64,000 nucleotides of DNA, taken from positions 9,993 to 73,992 of the forward strand of contig CALRKB020000021.1 in the NCBI GenBank assembly GCA_943367755.1, read 5' to 3'. The first letter of the stretch is position 1. The number at the start of each line of letters is the position of its first letter. Under the pieces are notes generated by a model. The model was not told the DNA's origin, made no database searches, and saw only the letters and a list, made by a program, of their open reading frames with translations. Origin of the DNA: PCC-6802 sp943367755. Lineage in GTDB: Bacteria > Cyanobacteriota > Cyanobacteriia > Pseudanabaenales > Pseudanabaenaceae. This document shows positions 45,007 to 53,702 of this stretch, in pieces. Made by a program: the position numbers and the translations under genes.

Positions 45007-45360
45007 ATGGATAATTCTATAGCAATTGTTGGTTTTCACGCCCATGTCTACTTCGATCCTGACAGTCGCGAAGCAGCGGCGAGAGTTCGCGAAGGATTGG
45101 GCGATCGGTTTGACGTACAACTCGGGCGTTGGCACGATAAGCCGGTCGGCCCACACCCAAAATCGATGTATCAGGTTGCGTTCTTACCGCAGCAGTTTGG
45201 CGAAGTCGTTCCCTGGCTCATGCTCAATCGCGAGGGATTGGATGTTCTCGTTCACCCTACAACCGGCGACGATGTGGCAGACCATACAAACCATGCCCTA
45301 TGGCTGGGAGAAAAATTGGAACTCAACGTTGAGTTCCTAAAACAGGTGCAAACAACCTGA
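45007..45360 (+). CDS. DOPA 4,5-dioxygenase family protein
   Basis: A 117-residue protein of the small DOPA 4,5-dioxygenase family (ferredoxin-like fold). FHAHVYFDP near the N-terminus holds His11 and His13, and VLVHPTTGDDVADHTNHALWLG the other conserved His residues. The family cleaves catechol rings or is of unknown function in bacteria. It is the last gene of a plus-strand run with ComB and converges on an O-methyltransferase gene. Confidence 0.85.
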   Translation: MDNSIAIVGFHAHVYFDPDSREAAARVREGLGDRFDVQLGRWHDKPVGPHPKSMYQVAFLPQQFGEVVPWLMLNREGLDVLVHPTTGDDVADHTNHALWLGEKLELNVEFLKQVQTT

Positions 45361-45390
45361 TGCCGAGTTGGGATGCGATCGCTTGGCAAG

Positions 45391-46047
45391 CTAGCGTTTG
45401 CGGGCGAGTGTCAAACCATCTGAGACTGGCAGGATGGAAAGATCGATGCGTTTGTCATCGCGCAATTTTTGATTGAGGGCGCGGATCGCTAATGTGTCGG
45501 CATCCTGGACTTGTAAATCGATAATCCTACCACTCCAGAGTACGTTATCAATGGCAATCAGACCACCCGAACGAACCAGTTGCAGCGATCGCTCGTAATA
45601 ACCATCGTAATTAGCTTTATCGGCATCGATGAATGCAAAATCAAACGTGTTGGCTTGCCCTTCTGCCAGGAAGCGATCTAACGTTTGGATCGCTGGCGCA
45701 ATGTGAAGGGAGATTTTATCGGCAACACCCGCTTTATGCCAATAACGACGCGCGATCGCGGTAAATTCCTCGCTCACATCGCAGGCAATCAACTTCCCAT
45801 CGGGCGGTAACGCTAAAGCTACAGAGAGGGAACTATAACCCGTAAAAACGCCGACCTCCAGCGTCTTTTTCGCACCAATTAGCTGAATCAGAAGTGCCAT
45901 AAATTGGCCTTGCTCTGGGGCAATCTGCATATTGCCTCGAGGATGGCTAGCAGTCTCTTCCCGTAATTGCTTGAGAATATCTGATTCCCGTAAAGAAATA
46001 GATAAGAGGTAGTCGTAAAGGCGATCGCTCAGGGCAGTAAATTTCAT
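45391..46047 (-). CDS. Class I SAM-dependent O-methyltransferase (SynOMT-like)
   Basis: A 218-residue cation-dependent catechol-type O-methyltransferase. Motif I EVGVFTGYSSLSVALAL, motif LIACDVSEEFTAIARRYW and FAFIDADKANYDGYYERSL (metal and SAM site) are typical of the caffeoyl-CoA/SynOMT family. It probably methylates small catechols, which fits loosely with the DOPA-dioxygenase-like neighbour that converges on it with a 30-bp gap. Confidence 0.88.
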   Translation of the reverse strand: MKFTALSDRLYDYLLSISLRESDILKQLREETASHPRGNMQIAPEQGQFMALLIQLIGAKKTLEVGVFTGYSSLSVALALPPDGKLIACDVSEEFTAIARRYWHKAGVADKISLHIAPAIQTLDRFLAEGQANTFDFAFIDADKANYDGYYERSLQLVRSGGLIAIDNVLWSGRIIDLQVQDADTLAIRALNQKLRDDKRIDLSILPVSDGLTLARKR

Positions 46048-46474
46048 ATTTTATAAACTTTTATAGACGCTCGCGTAGAAATGCGAACTAAAATTGTACG
46101 AGTTAAACTTGCTGAATTCCAGCCTGTGGGGCAAAATTCCCTCGCGATCGATAAAATCTTCATGCTTGAATTCAAAACAAATTCGACAGACTAAGAGAAG
46201 ACAATAAAAAGCTGAGACTGTATTTTACACAATATCTCAGCTCTAAACTACGATAAAGATTTTATCTTACCAGAATCCATCTTAGGATTTAAGTAGCGCT
46301 TATCACTTTGGAAGAACTGCACGCGCAAATTTCTCGCGATCGGACAAAAGAGAGTTAGAGGCAACCAACAGATAAAATATAGATAAAGTTAAGAGAACTG
46401 TTTGAGCGAACAATTCAGCCCAGGACGCACTTTGGATAATTCACGGCTGTTCTACCGCACACAGCACAGAAGAT
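46048..46474. other. 427-bp spacer with a terminator
   Basis: Between two minus-strand genes. It holds a good terminator (46206-46242) for the CmcJ-like gene. Nothing else is recognised. Confidence 0.5.
46206..46242 (-). terminator. Rho-independent terminator downstream of CmcJ-like gene
   Basis: Arms AGCTGAGA and TCTCAGCT (46210-46217, 46235-46242); read on the minus strand, the hairpin ends in a TTTTT run. It lies about 235 bp after the CmcJ-like gene stop. Confidence 0.7.
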
Positions 46475-47344
46475 TCATGCAGCATAGAAAACCAACGTTC
46501 GCAATTCGATACTCTCACGAGGAGGAGCATCTGAAGGACTCGTCGGATCGTCGAATCCTGTGTGAGCGGCAAACCGAGCTAGTCCGTCCTCGGCAGAGTC
46601 GAAACACTTGATCAGGAGTACTTCGTTCCGTTGTTGTTGTGGAAAGTAGAACCACCGATGGTCTGAATTATAGGTAACTGCGTAAGTCTCACCGACGCGA
46701 TCGCGATAGACGAGATCGCCAGCCACGAGGTCTGTGGGGGCAATGCTTTGGGCATCACACACTGTTAATGGAGACTCAAGGACGGATTCGGCGATCGGTC
46801 GCCAGACATTCACTATGGCAAATCGTTGTTCTAGTAGCGCTTCGTAATTCTCGATGCCGCGTGCTTCCAACTCAATGCGAGCGCGACTGTAGCCGGATTT
46901 TGCGGTGAAGTCATTATGGACGCGCTTGACTGGTTCCTTAGCATTATCTTCGCCGAGCTTTGCCCGCTGGGCATTACGGACATTATGGTCGAACACCACT
47001 ATCCTGCTTGCACCCGTTACATCCTTGAGCAACTGTTCGGCTTCGGGATAATAGACGCGACGCACCTCGGCTTCATCGTAGAAGTCGCGGACGGCAGATT
47101 GATGTACCGCAAGCGCGAATCCTTCCCGATCAAGAGACAAGTCTTGTGCGATCGCGCGAGCATTACGGATTGGTAGCCTGTGCGCTGCGTACGTTCTGTT
47201 ATGACGGGGAGTTCCTGCTGGCGGTTCGTAGGTGTAGTTGACAGGTCTTTCTGCCATGGGAACGAGGTAGTTGAGATATGCTTCAACGTAGGGGAGTTCA
47301 TTGGAAGCAGGTCTCTCTAGAACTTGCGGACTGTTTGTAGACAT
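46475..47344 (-). CDS. CmcJ/NvfI-like 2-oxoglutarate-type oxygenase
   Basis: A 289-residue protein of the CmcJ/AsaB family (cephamycin CmcJ, fungal oxidoreductases), seldom seen in cyanobacteria. Family blocks are YPEAEQLLKDVTGASRIVVFDHNVR, KRVHNDF (candidate HxD metal site) and FAIVNVWRPI; a later His occurs near the end (AAHTGFDDP). I prefer ATG 47344, 9 nt after GAGG, over ATG 47353. It is separate from other genes and the substrate is unknown. Together with TauD genes it adds to the non-heme iron oxygenases here. Confidence 0.8.
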   Translation of the reverse strand: MSTNSPQVLERPASNELPYVEAYLNYLVPMAERPVNYTYEPPAGTPRHNRTYAAHRLPIRNARAIAQDLSLDREGFALAVHQSAVRDFYDEAEVRRVYYPEAEQLLKDVTGASRIVVFDHNVRNAQRAKLGEDNAKEPVKRVHNDFTAKSGYSRARIELEARGIENYEALLEQRFAIVNVWRPIAESVLESPLTVCDAQSIAPTDLVAGDLVYRDRVGETYAVTYNSDHRWFYFPQQQRNEVLLIKCFDSAEDGLARFAAHTGFDDPTSPSDAPPRESIELRTLVFYAA

Positions 47345-47462
47345 GGGTTGCATCCTCGTATTTGAGAATTAACAGATCGAGTCACTGAGACCTGATAATT
47401 CTAAGTAGTTCAGATCCCGGTAACTTTTTGGGGTGCTAGTTCCTAGCGATCGATCGCTTATA

Positions 47463-47556
47463 CCAATTCCAAGAAATTAGATTACAAATGTCTCGATGTA
47501 AGGGAGAACGGTCGTTCTCCCCTCCGAAGATCGGTTGCATTGCTGTAAGGAATTGG
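47463..47556. repeat. Nested inverted repeats (MITE-like) near GST gene
   Basis: Outer ends CCAATTCC (47463-47470) and GGAATTGG (47549-47556) enclose a strong inner hairpin GGGAGAACG-GT-CGTTCTCCC (47502-47521). The outer TACCAATTC end also appears near 10378, which suggests a dispersed short element. Confidence 0.5.
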
Positions 47557-47563
47557 CATTACA

Positions 47564-48247
47564 TTATCTTTGCGCGGCACCAACGGCAGCGGGTTCGCCG
47601 AGAATCTTAGTAAAGCGTTCGATATAGAAATCCGCAGGGTTTGCAACTGCCTTTATCGCTTTCTTTTCACGCACCGCATCCCACCATTTTTGGATGCGAG
47701 GGGTTTCTGTTGGCAGCGCAAACTTGCGGAAATGTTCCAGGACGGGAAGGCGTTCGAACCAGGGATAGAAGCTAATATCGACTAAACTTAGTTTATCTCC
47801 CAACCAGAACGGCCCATCTCCAGATAGTTTGCCTAGCCCTTCTTGCTCTATGTACAAGAGGGATTCCAGAAATTCCCTACGACCTTGTTCTTGTTCCTGA
47901 ACATCTTTACCGCGTAGAAATTTATTAAAGGCAGGGACAAAACGATTGTTAGCATAATCGATCCAGATACGCGCGATCGCTTTTGCACCTGGATCGTGAG
48001 GTAATAGGGGCTTCTCTGGGAAGACCTCATCGAGATATTCGTTAATGATGGCAGACTCATAAAGCTCCACATCCCCGTGCTTGATAGCAGGGACTTTACC
48101 GTAGCGCGAAACCTGCAAGAATTCCTTCGGTTTGTTTTGTAGATCGATTTCTGTAGAGGTAAACTCAATGCCTTTTTTGAGCAAAACAACGCGGGTACGT
48201 TGAGAGAAAGTAGAGGCTTTGGCATAGTAGAGGTGTAAGTTGCTCAT
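47564..48247 (-). CDS. Glutathione S-transferase
   Basis: A 227-residue GST with an N-terminal thioredoxin fold (YYAKASTFSQRTRVVLLKKG; Ser active site; cis-Pro in KVPAIKH; ESAIINEYL) and an all-helical C-terminal domain. It conjugates or removes glutathione on electrophiles. It is divergent from the secreted dienelactone hydrolase at 48639, with operator copy 8 between them, 178 bp upstream of this start. Confidence 0.87.
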   Translation of the reverse strand: MSNLHLYYAKASTFSQRTRVVLLKKGIEFTSTEIDLQNKPKEFLQVSRYGKVPAIKHGDVELYESAIINEYLDEVFPEKPLLPHDPGAKAIARIWIDYANNRFVPAFNKFLRGKDVQEQEQGRREFLESLLYIEQEGLGKLSGDGPFWLGDKLSLVDISFYPWFERLPVLEHFRKFALPTETPRIQKWWDAVREKKAIKAVANPADFYIERFTKILGEPAAVGAAQR

Positions 48248-48425
48248 GGATTTAGTTTCCTTATAGGTAGATAGTGCAAGCTAAATATTGCGATCGCTGA
48301 CTACTTGGTTTATTCCTGAAGGGTAAGAATACTCAGATAACAGCCCTTGACAGTAAAGAACCATGTTGACTTGACAGATTAATAAATCCTTACTGGTGGG
48401 GATTTCCACCAGTAAGATAGAATAA

Positions 48426-48451
48426 TACGATATCTCTACCGGTTTGTCGTA
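48426..48451. promoter_or_regulatory. 26-bp TAC-N20-GTA operator, copy 8
   Basis: Left half TACGATATC, core TCTACCGG, right half TTTGTCGTA, followed by GATTAA. Almost exactly midway (178 and 187 bp) between divergent GST and dienelactone hydrolase starts. The rest of the 48248-48638 spacer shows nothing else. Confidence 0.75.
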
Positions 48452-48638
48452 GATTAATTTTGGAGTATTACACAGTCTCTCTGGAAATACAAGTCTTCTC
48501 GTACACAAAATTTTGTGTAACTAATTGTTAGGTTATCTAATAAAGTTAAAAGTAACGGTCAATATCCCATTCTGCAGTTACCGACACTATTGTCGAAATG
48601 TTTATTCTTAAAGAAATTGGTCAAGCAAAAGTAAAAAA

Positions 48639-49472
48639 ATGTTAAGAGCAATAACACGCCGCAAATTTATCGTGACTGCCTCTTTAGCTACGGGTTTCAC
48701 CCTAGCTGTACAACCGATTTCCGCTAATGTCGTCACTACCGATACCAAGGGATTAATCGCCGGTGCGGTGAAAATTCCCGTACGGGATGGTGAAATTCCC
48801 GCCTACAGAGCGGTGCCTGACGCGGGTAGCAATTTTCCGATCGTGCTGGTTATCCAGGAAATCTTTGGCGTACACGAACATATTCAGGATATCTGCCGGC
48901 GCTTAGCCAAACTGGGATATCTGGCGATCGCTCCCGAATTGTTTGTCCGTCAGGGGGATGTGTCGAAATTGAGCAGCATCGATGCCATTCGCCCGATTGT
49001 AGCTAAAGTGCCGGACGCGCAAGTGTTATCCGATCTTGATCGCACGGTAGCGTGGGCGGTGAAGTCGGAGAAGGGAAATGCCGATCGGTTAGGGATTACA
49101 GGCTTCTGCTGGGGCGGACGCATTACCTGGTTGTATGCGGCTAGCAATCCTAAGGTGAAAGCAGGCGTAGCGTGGTACGGACGGTTAGTAGGCGATGCTA
49201 CCCCCCTGACACCCAAATATCCCATCGATATCGCTGCGACACTGACCGTTCCTGTGCTCGGACTCTACGGTGGTAAGGATACTGGCATTCCTCTCGATAC
49301 GGTGGATCGAATGCGCGATCGCCTGAAATCTGGTAGCAGCAAATCCGAAATTATCGTCTACCCCGATGCCCCCCATGCTTTTTTTGCCGATTATCGCCCC
49401 TCCTACCGCGAGAAAGAGGCTAAAGAGGGCTGGCAACGGCTGCAGGCATGGTTTAAGCAATATGGGGTGTGA
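48639..49472 (+). CDS. Dienelactone hydrolase family protein, exported
   Basis: A 277-residue paralogue of the hydrolase at 4801 with an added Tat-type signal (TRRKFIVTASLATGFTLAV). The triad is present: Cys in GFCWGGR, Asp in GGKDTGIP and His in DAPHAFF, plus QEIFGVH. It should act outside the inner membrane. It is followed by an SDR gene 32 bp downstream. Confidence 0.86.
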   Translation: MLRAITRRKFIVTASLATGFTLAVQPISANVVTTDTKGLIAGAVKIPVRDGEIPAYRAVPDAGSNFPIVLVIQEIFGVHEHIQDICRRLAKLGYLAIAPELFVRQGDVSKLSSIDAIRPIVAKVPDAQVLSDLDRTVAWAVKSEKGNADRLGITGFCWGGRITWLYAASNPKVKAGVAWYGRLVGDATPLTPKYPIDIAATLTVPVLGLYGGKDTGIPLDTVDRMRDRLKSGSSKSEIIVYPDAPHAFFADYRPSYREKEAKEGWQRLQAWFKQYGV

Positions 49473-49504
49473 CCTCAAATTACCGATTGGGAGAGATAGA
49501 TCGC

Positions 49505-50191
49505 ATGACCACAGCATTGATTGTCGGGGCAGGTAGCGGACTCAGCGCTTCGCTAGCCCGTTTGTTTGCGAAAGAAGGCTTTACCGTCGCATTAGCAGCG
49601 CGACAAATTGATAAACTCAGCACCTTATCGCAAGAGATTGGAGCCGTCAGTTTTACCGCTGATGTATCCAAGCTAGAGGATGTAAACCAACTGTTCGCGG
49701 ATGTCGAACAAAAGTTAGGCGCACCCACCGTCGTGATTTACAACCCAAGCTGGCGAGTTCGCGGGCCGTTCGACGAACTCGACCCCGCCGACGTTGCTAA
49801 AACGCTTGAAATTACTGCCTATGGCGGTTTTCTGGTGGCACAGGCAGCAGCAAAGCAGCAATTGGCATTGGGTGAAGGAGCCATCTTCTTTACCGGTGCT
49901 TCTGCGAGCGTTAAGGGATACGCCCAGTCGGCTCCATTCGCCATGGGTAAGTTTGCTCTGCGGGGTCTGGCGCAAAGCATTGCCCGCGAACTCGCGCCAA
50001 AAAATATTCACGTTGCGCATTTCGTCATCGACGGTGCGATCCGCTCGGCTACCCGCCTGGAGCCAGCCGACAAACCCGATAGCCTGCTCGATCCCGATGC
50101 GATCGCCCAGACGTATCTCAATATTCTGCAACAACCTCGCAATGCCTGGACGTGGGAAGTAGAATTGCGACCTTGGGTCGAGCCGTTTTAA
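49505..50191 (+). CDS. SDR family oxidoreductase, Tyr replaced by Phe
   Basis: A 228-residue SDR with cofactor motif VGAGSGLSASLARLF. GGGAGAG fixes the ATG at 49505. The catalytic Ser lies in FFTGASASVKGY, but the YxxxK box reads FAMGK, so the usual Tyr is Phe and only the Lys remains. Many relatives annotated as SDRs share this, and their activity is unclear. It lies between a dienelactone hydrolase and an MFS transporter on the same strand, probably in one operon. Confidence 0.82.
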   Translation: MTTALIVGAGSGLSASLARLFAKEGFTVALAARQIDKLSTLSQEIGAVSFTADVSKLEDVNQLFADVEQKLGAPTVVIYNPSWRVRGPFDELDPADVAKTLEITAYGGFLVAQAAAKQQLALGEGAIFFTGASASVKGYAQSAPFAMGKFALRGLAQSIARELAPKNIHVAHFVIDGAIRSATRLEPADKPDSLLDPDAIAQTYLNILQQPRNAWTWEVELRPWVEPF

Positions 50192-50225
50192 TTGGGAAAT
50201 CCTTGAGGAAAATTGGGAGAATTTA

Positions 50226-51443
50226 GTGACTAGGCTCATTACAGAAAAGAAGGTAGACACCCCACCTCGTATCTCACTGCTGGTGTTAGGGGCTGTCTCC
50301 TTCATCGTGATGGCGGATATGCGGGTCGTCGATCCGTTGCTCCGCGTCATTGCCAATGAGTTTGGCACCAGCGTTGGTTACACTGCCGCGATTGTTTCGG
50401 CATACACGATTCCCTATGGGTTGTTTCAGTTGGTCTACGGCCCTCTGGGCGATCGCATCGGCAAACTCAACGTCATGACCCGCGCAATCGCCGTCTTTGC
50501 GATCGGGACAGCCCTGTGCGCCTTTGTACCCAATCTGCCGCTCCTGATTCTGCTGCGATTTCTCACTGGCATGTTTGCCGCTGCGATTATTCCGCTTTCT
50601 CTGGCCTATATTGGCGACAGCTTTCCCTATGCCGAACGTCAAACGGCGATCGGGCGCTATCTCAGTTCGCTCATGCTGGGGCAAATTCTCAGTAGTAGCC
50701 TGGGTGGTATCTTCGGAGAATATCTCAGTTGGCGCGATATCTTTTTGCTGTTTGGAGTTGTATCGATGGGAATTGCCGCGATCTTCTGGCAGGAAACGCA
50801 GCGAATTTCAATACGGGATCGGAGACCAACGCAAACACCTCAGGTGTGGGACATCCAAACAAAAAACGCATTCGTAGCTTTAAAGCCCTACTTTCAACTG
50901 ATGGCGCGTCCGTCCGTTCGCATTGTCATTGCTGCCGTATTCATTGAAGGATTCTTTCTGTTTGGCAGCTTCGCTTACATTGGTGCGTTCGTCCGCGATC
51001 GCTACAATCTTCCCTACGTAACGATCGGACTGATGCTTGGCGGTTTTGGTATCGGTGGCCTGGTGTATAGTGTTTCAGTTAAATGGCTCGTGCGGCATCT
51101 GGGAGAAAGAGGTCTAGTACTGTTAGGTGGCTGGCTGGTCGGTATCTGCTATCTGGCGATCGCCTTGGCACAACACTGGATGCTTTTTGTGCCCAGCATT
51201 GTGGCGATCGGATTGGGATTCTACATGCTGCACAGTACGTTACAGACTCGGGCAACGGAGCTATCGCCCGCATCGAGAGGAACGGCTGTTTCGTTATTCG
51301 CATTCCATCTTTTTCTAGGACAGGGTATCGGTGCTGCCGTGTTAGGGCAGATTGTCGATTTTGCCGGTTATATTCCCGTTTTCATCATTTCTGGTATTGC
51401 CGTACCGCTGTTAGCAGTTTGGTTTGCGCACCAATTAAAATAA
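50226..51443 (+). CDS. MFS transporter (drug/metabolite type)
   Basis: A 405-residue membrane protein with about 12 hydrophobic segments; GPLGDRIGKLNVM is the conserved loop after TM2. It resembles DHA1-type exporters. It starts at GTG 50226 with GGGAGAA upstream, 34 bp after the SDR gene. Substrate unknown; direction likely outward. Confidence 0.85.
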   Translation: MTRLITEKKVDTPPRISLLVLGAVSFIVMADMRVVDPLLRVIANEFGTSVGYTAAIVSAYTIPYGLFQLVYGPLGDRIGKLNVMTRAIAVFAIGTALCAFVPNLPLLILLRFLTGMFAAAIIPLSLAYIGDSFPYAERQTAIGRYLSSLMLGQILSSSLGGIFGEYLSWRDIFLLFGVVSMGIAAIFWQETQRISIRDRRPTQTPQVWDIQTKNAFVALKPYFQLMARPSVRIVIAAVFIEGFFLFGSFAYIGAFVRDRYNLPYVTIGLMLGGFGIGGLVYSVSVKWLVRHLGERGLVLLGGWLVGICYLAIALAQHWMLFVPSIVAIGLGFYMLHSTLQTRATELSPASRGTAVSLFAFHLFLGQGIGAAVLGQIVDFAGYIPVFIISGIAVPLLAVWFAHQLK

Positions 51444-51534
51444 CTACAGCGTTAGACATCTTAGGAACATGAGAAGCATTTGAGACTCAATTACGAACCC
51501 TTGCATTCATTCCCTCAGAATCTATCTAAAAATT

Positions 51535-52959
51535 ATGTCTACAGAACTCACCAATCTTTCCGCGATCGCCCTCATCGATCGCTATCGCAACCGTACCCTC
51601 TCTCCTGTCGAAGTCACAACAGCAGCACTGGAACGCATCGATCGCTACGAACCTCAGGTGAATGCATTTGCCCTGGTAGATCGAGAAAAAGCCCTGGCAG
51701 ATGCGCGCGCGTCGGAGGCGCGCTGGCAGAAAGGAGAACCGTTAGGGGCAGTGGATGGCATTCCCACCACCGTAAAGGATTTGCTATTGACCAAAGGATG
51801 GCCGACCCTGCGTGGTAGCAAAGCAATTTTTCCCGATCGCCCCTGGGAAGAAGATGCGCCGGCGGTTGCACACCTGCGATCGCGGGGAGCCGTATTTCTC
51901 GGCAAGACGACGACATCGGAATTTGGTTGGAAAGGTGTAACGGAATCCCCTCTAACGGGCATTACGCGCAATCCCTGGAATCTCGATCTCACGCCTGGAG
52001 GCAGTAGTGGCGGTGCGGCAGTGGCAGCAGCACTGGGATTGGGTACGCTCCACGTCAGTACCGATGGCGGTGGTTCTACGAGACTCCCCGCTGCCTTTAC
52101 CGGTGTATTTGGCTTTAAGCCAACGTTTGGACGCGTAGCGGGATATCCCTCGGCACATACGACAACGCTCTTCCACATTGGGGCAACAACGCGCACAGTG
52201 GAGGATGCAGCCCTCCTATTAAACGCGATCGCCCATCCCGATACCCGCGATTGGCATGCTTTGCCCGTCGATGCGACGGATTACCTGCAAAATTTGGCGC
52301 AAGGGGTGGCGGGCCTGCGCATTGCCTACAGTCCTGATTTTGGCTATGCCGCTGTAGATCCGGAAGTTGCCGCTCTGGTTGCGTCAGCAGTCAAGGTCTT
52401 TACCGACCTGGGTGCGATCGTAGAAGAGGTCGATCCTATCTTTGAGAATCCCTATCCTATCTTTCGCATTTTTTGGATTACGTCAGCGGCCAAGTTGCTG
52501 CGTTCCTTCGCGGCGGCACAGCGGGAATTGGTGGAAGTCGGGTTGCAGGCATCGGCAGAAGCAGGCGAACATATCAGCTTGGAAGAATATCAAAATGCGA
52601 TCGACGCACGCGAGTCGTTGGGACGGCACTTGAGTCTGTTCCACCAGAAGTACGATCTGCTGCTCTCACCCACCGTACCGATCGCTGCATTTCCCGTGAG
52701 ACAAGGTTCACCGCAGTCAGATCTATATCCGCAAGGATTGAACTGGACGCCATTTACCTATCCCTTTAACCTCACCCAACAACCTGCCGCTTCGGTCCCC
52801 GTCGGCTTTACCCAAGCGGGTTTGCCCGTGGGGCTGCAAATCGTTGGTGCGAAGTATCGCGATGCCCTGGTATTGAGAGCGGCACGAGCCTACGAAACCG
52901 TGCATCCTTTTGCAAGGCCAGAAGGTATCGCGATCGAACATAAGGGAGTAGCAGTTTAA
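51535..52959 (+). CDS. Amidase (amidase signature family)
   Basis: A 474-residue amidase-signature enzyme with the Ser-cisSer-Lys triad: Lys81 (TTVKDLL), cis-Ser in PGGSSGGAA (about 157) and nucleophile Ser181 (DGGGSTRLPA). It hydrolyses amides to acids and ammonia. It is a broad-specificity family that includes GatA, but it is a stand-alone form without GatB/C nearby. It follows the MFS gene by 91 bp. Confidence 0.88.
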   Translation: MSTELTNLSAIALIDRYRNRTLSPVEVTTAALERIDRYEPQVNAFALVDREKALADARASEARWQKGEPLGAVDGIPTTVKDLLLTKGWPTLRGSKAIFPDRPWEEDAPAVAHLRSRGAVFLGKTTTSEFGWKGVTESPLTGITRNPWNLDLTPGGSSGGAAVAAALGLGTLHVSTDGGGSTRLPAAFTGVFGFKPTFGRVAGYPSAHTTTLFHIGATTRTVEDAALLLNAIAHPDTRDWHALPVDATDYLQNLAQGVAGLRIAYSPDFGYAAVDPEVAALVASAVKVFTDLGAIVEEVDPIFENPYPIFRIFWITSAAKLLRSFAAAQRELVEVGLQASAEAGEHISLEEYQNAIDARESLGRHLSLFHQKYDLLLSPTVPIAAFPVRQGSPQSDLYPQGLNWTPFTYPFNLTQQPAASVPVGFTQAGLPVGLQIVGAKYRDALVLRAARAYETVHPFARPEGIAIEHKGVAV

Positions 52960-52969
52960 TAGAATAATC

Positions 52970-52997
52970 GTAGGGACGAACGGTCGGTCGTCCCTAC
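52970..52997 (+). terminator. Hairpin after amidase gene
   Basis: Perfect 10-nt arms GTAGGGACGA and its complement, 8-nt loop, 11 bp after the stop. No T-run. Similar GTAGGGACG hairpins are common dispersed elements in cyanobacteria. Confidence 0.5.
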
Positions 52998-53041
52998 AGA
53001 GGAAGATTTCTGAGCATGGTAGGTTATTTGTTTGCAGATCC

Positions 53042-53509
53042 CTAAGGCTTCCAACGATATTCCACATTCGGTTGACCGTTAAAAGCATTCACGGAAAGCC
53101 GTCCTGCAACAAAGCCGTTGCGTTCGTAAAATGCCCGCGCCTGTTCATTTTCTCGCAACGTGTAAAGGGTCAGCCCATCGGGGCACAGAAGTTTGGCACG
53201 CTCCAGCAATGCCTTGCCAATGCCGCGATTGTGATAGCGGCGATCGACAAACAATTGATCCAGATAACCCTCTGCGGTGATCGCCGCCATAAACCCCACT
53301 ACGAGATCGTCCCATTCCGCTACCCAAATACTGGCACGCGCCGCCAATTCTTGATGAAAGCGGTTCTTCCATGCGGCGTAAGGATGTGGGTGCTGTAGAT
53401 GGGGAAAGGTTTCATGCCAGGTATCGTACCAAAGCCGCACGATCGCTTCTAAATCAGCGGGTTGATAAGGACGAATTATGGTTTGAAGGCTAGATGACTG
53501 AATAACCAA
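53042..53509 (-). CDS. GNAT family N-acetyltransferase
   Basis: A 155-residue GNAT with acetyl-CoA loop DRRYHNRGIGKALLERA and NEQARAFYERNGFVAG. The start is a TTG at 53509, supported by GGGGGAG 9 nt upstream. It acetylates an amine or similar group; target unknown. It is divergent from the SDR at 53703, with operator copy 9 only 50 bp upstream of this start. Confidence 0.84.
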   Translation of the reverse strand: MVIQSSSLQTIIRPYQPADLEAIVRLWYDTWHETFPHLQHPHPYAAWKNRFHQELAARASIWVAEWDDLVVGFMAAITAEGYLDQLFVDRRYHNRGIGKALLERAKLLCPDGLTLYTLRENEQARAFYERNGFVAGRLSVNAFNGQPNVEYRWKP

Positions 53510-53559
53510 CGATCTTGCTCCCCCAATTTAACTGTGCTATCTTCGCTATACGGATAAAT

Positions 53560-53585
53560 TACTATATTCCGACCAATTTATCGTA
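53560..53585. promoter_or_regulatory. 26-bp TAC-N20-GTA operator, copy 9
   Basis: Left half TACTATATT, core CCGACCAA, right half TTTATCGTA, followed by GATT. Lies 50 bp from the GNAT start and 117 bp from the SDR start in a divergent spacer. Confidence 0.75.
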
Positions 53586-53702
53586 GATTGATAAAGATTT
53601 TCAAGCATTTAAGTACCAAACACTAAACTTCCAAGCGCAATCAACCTGCTTGGCGATCGCGCTTTATCTAACTAACCCCAACCATTTACTTAACCCACGA
53701 CT

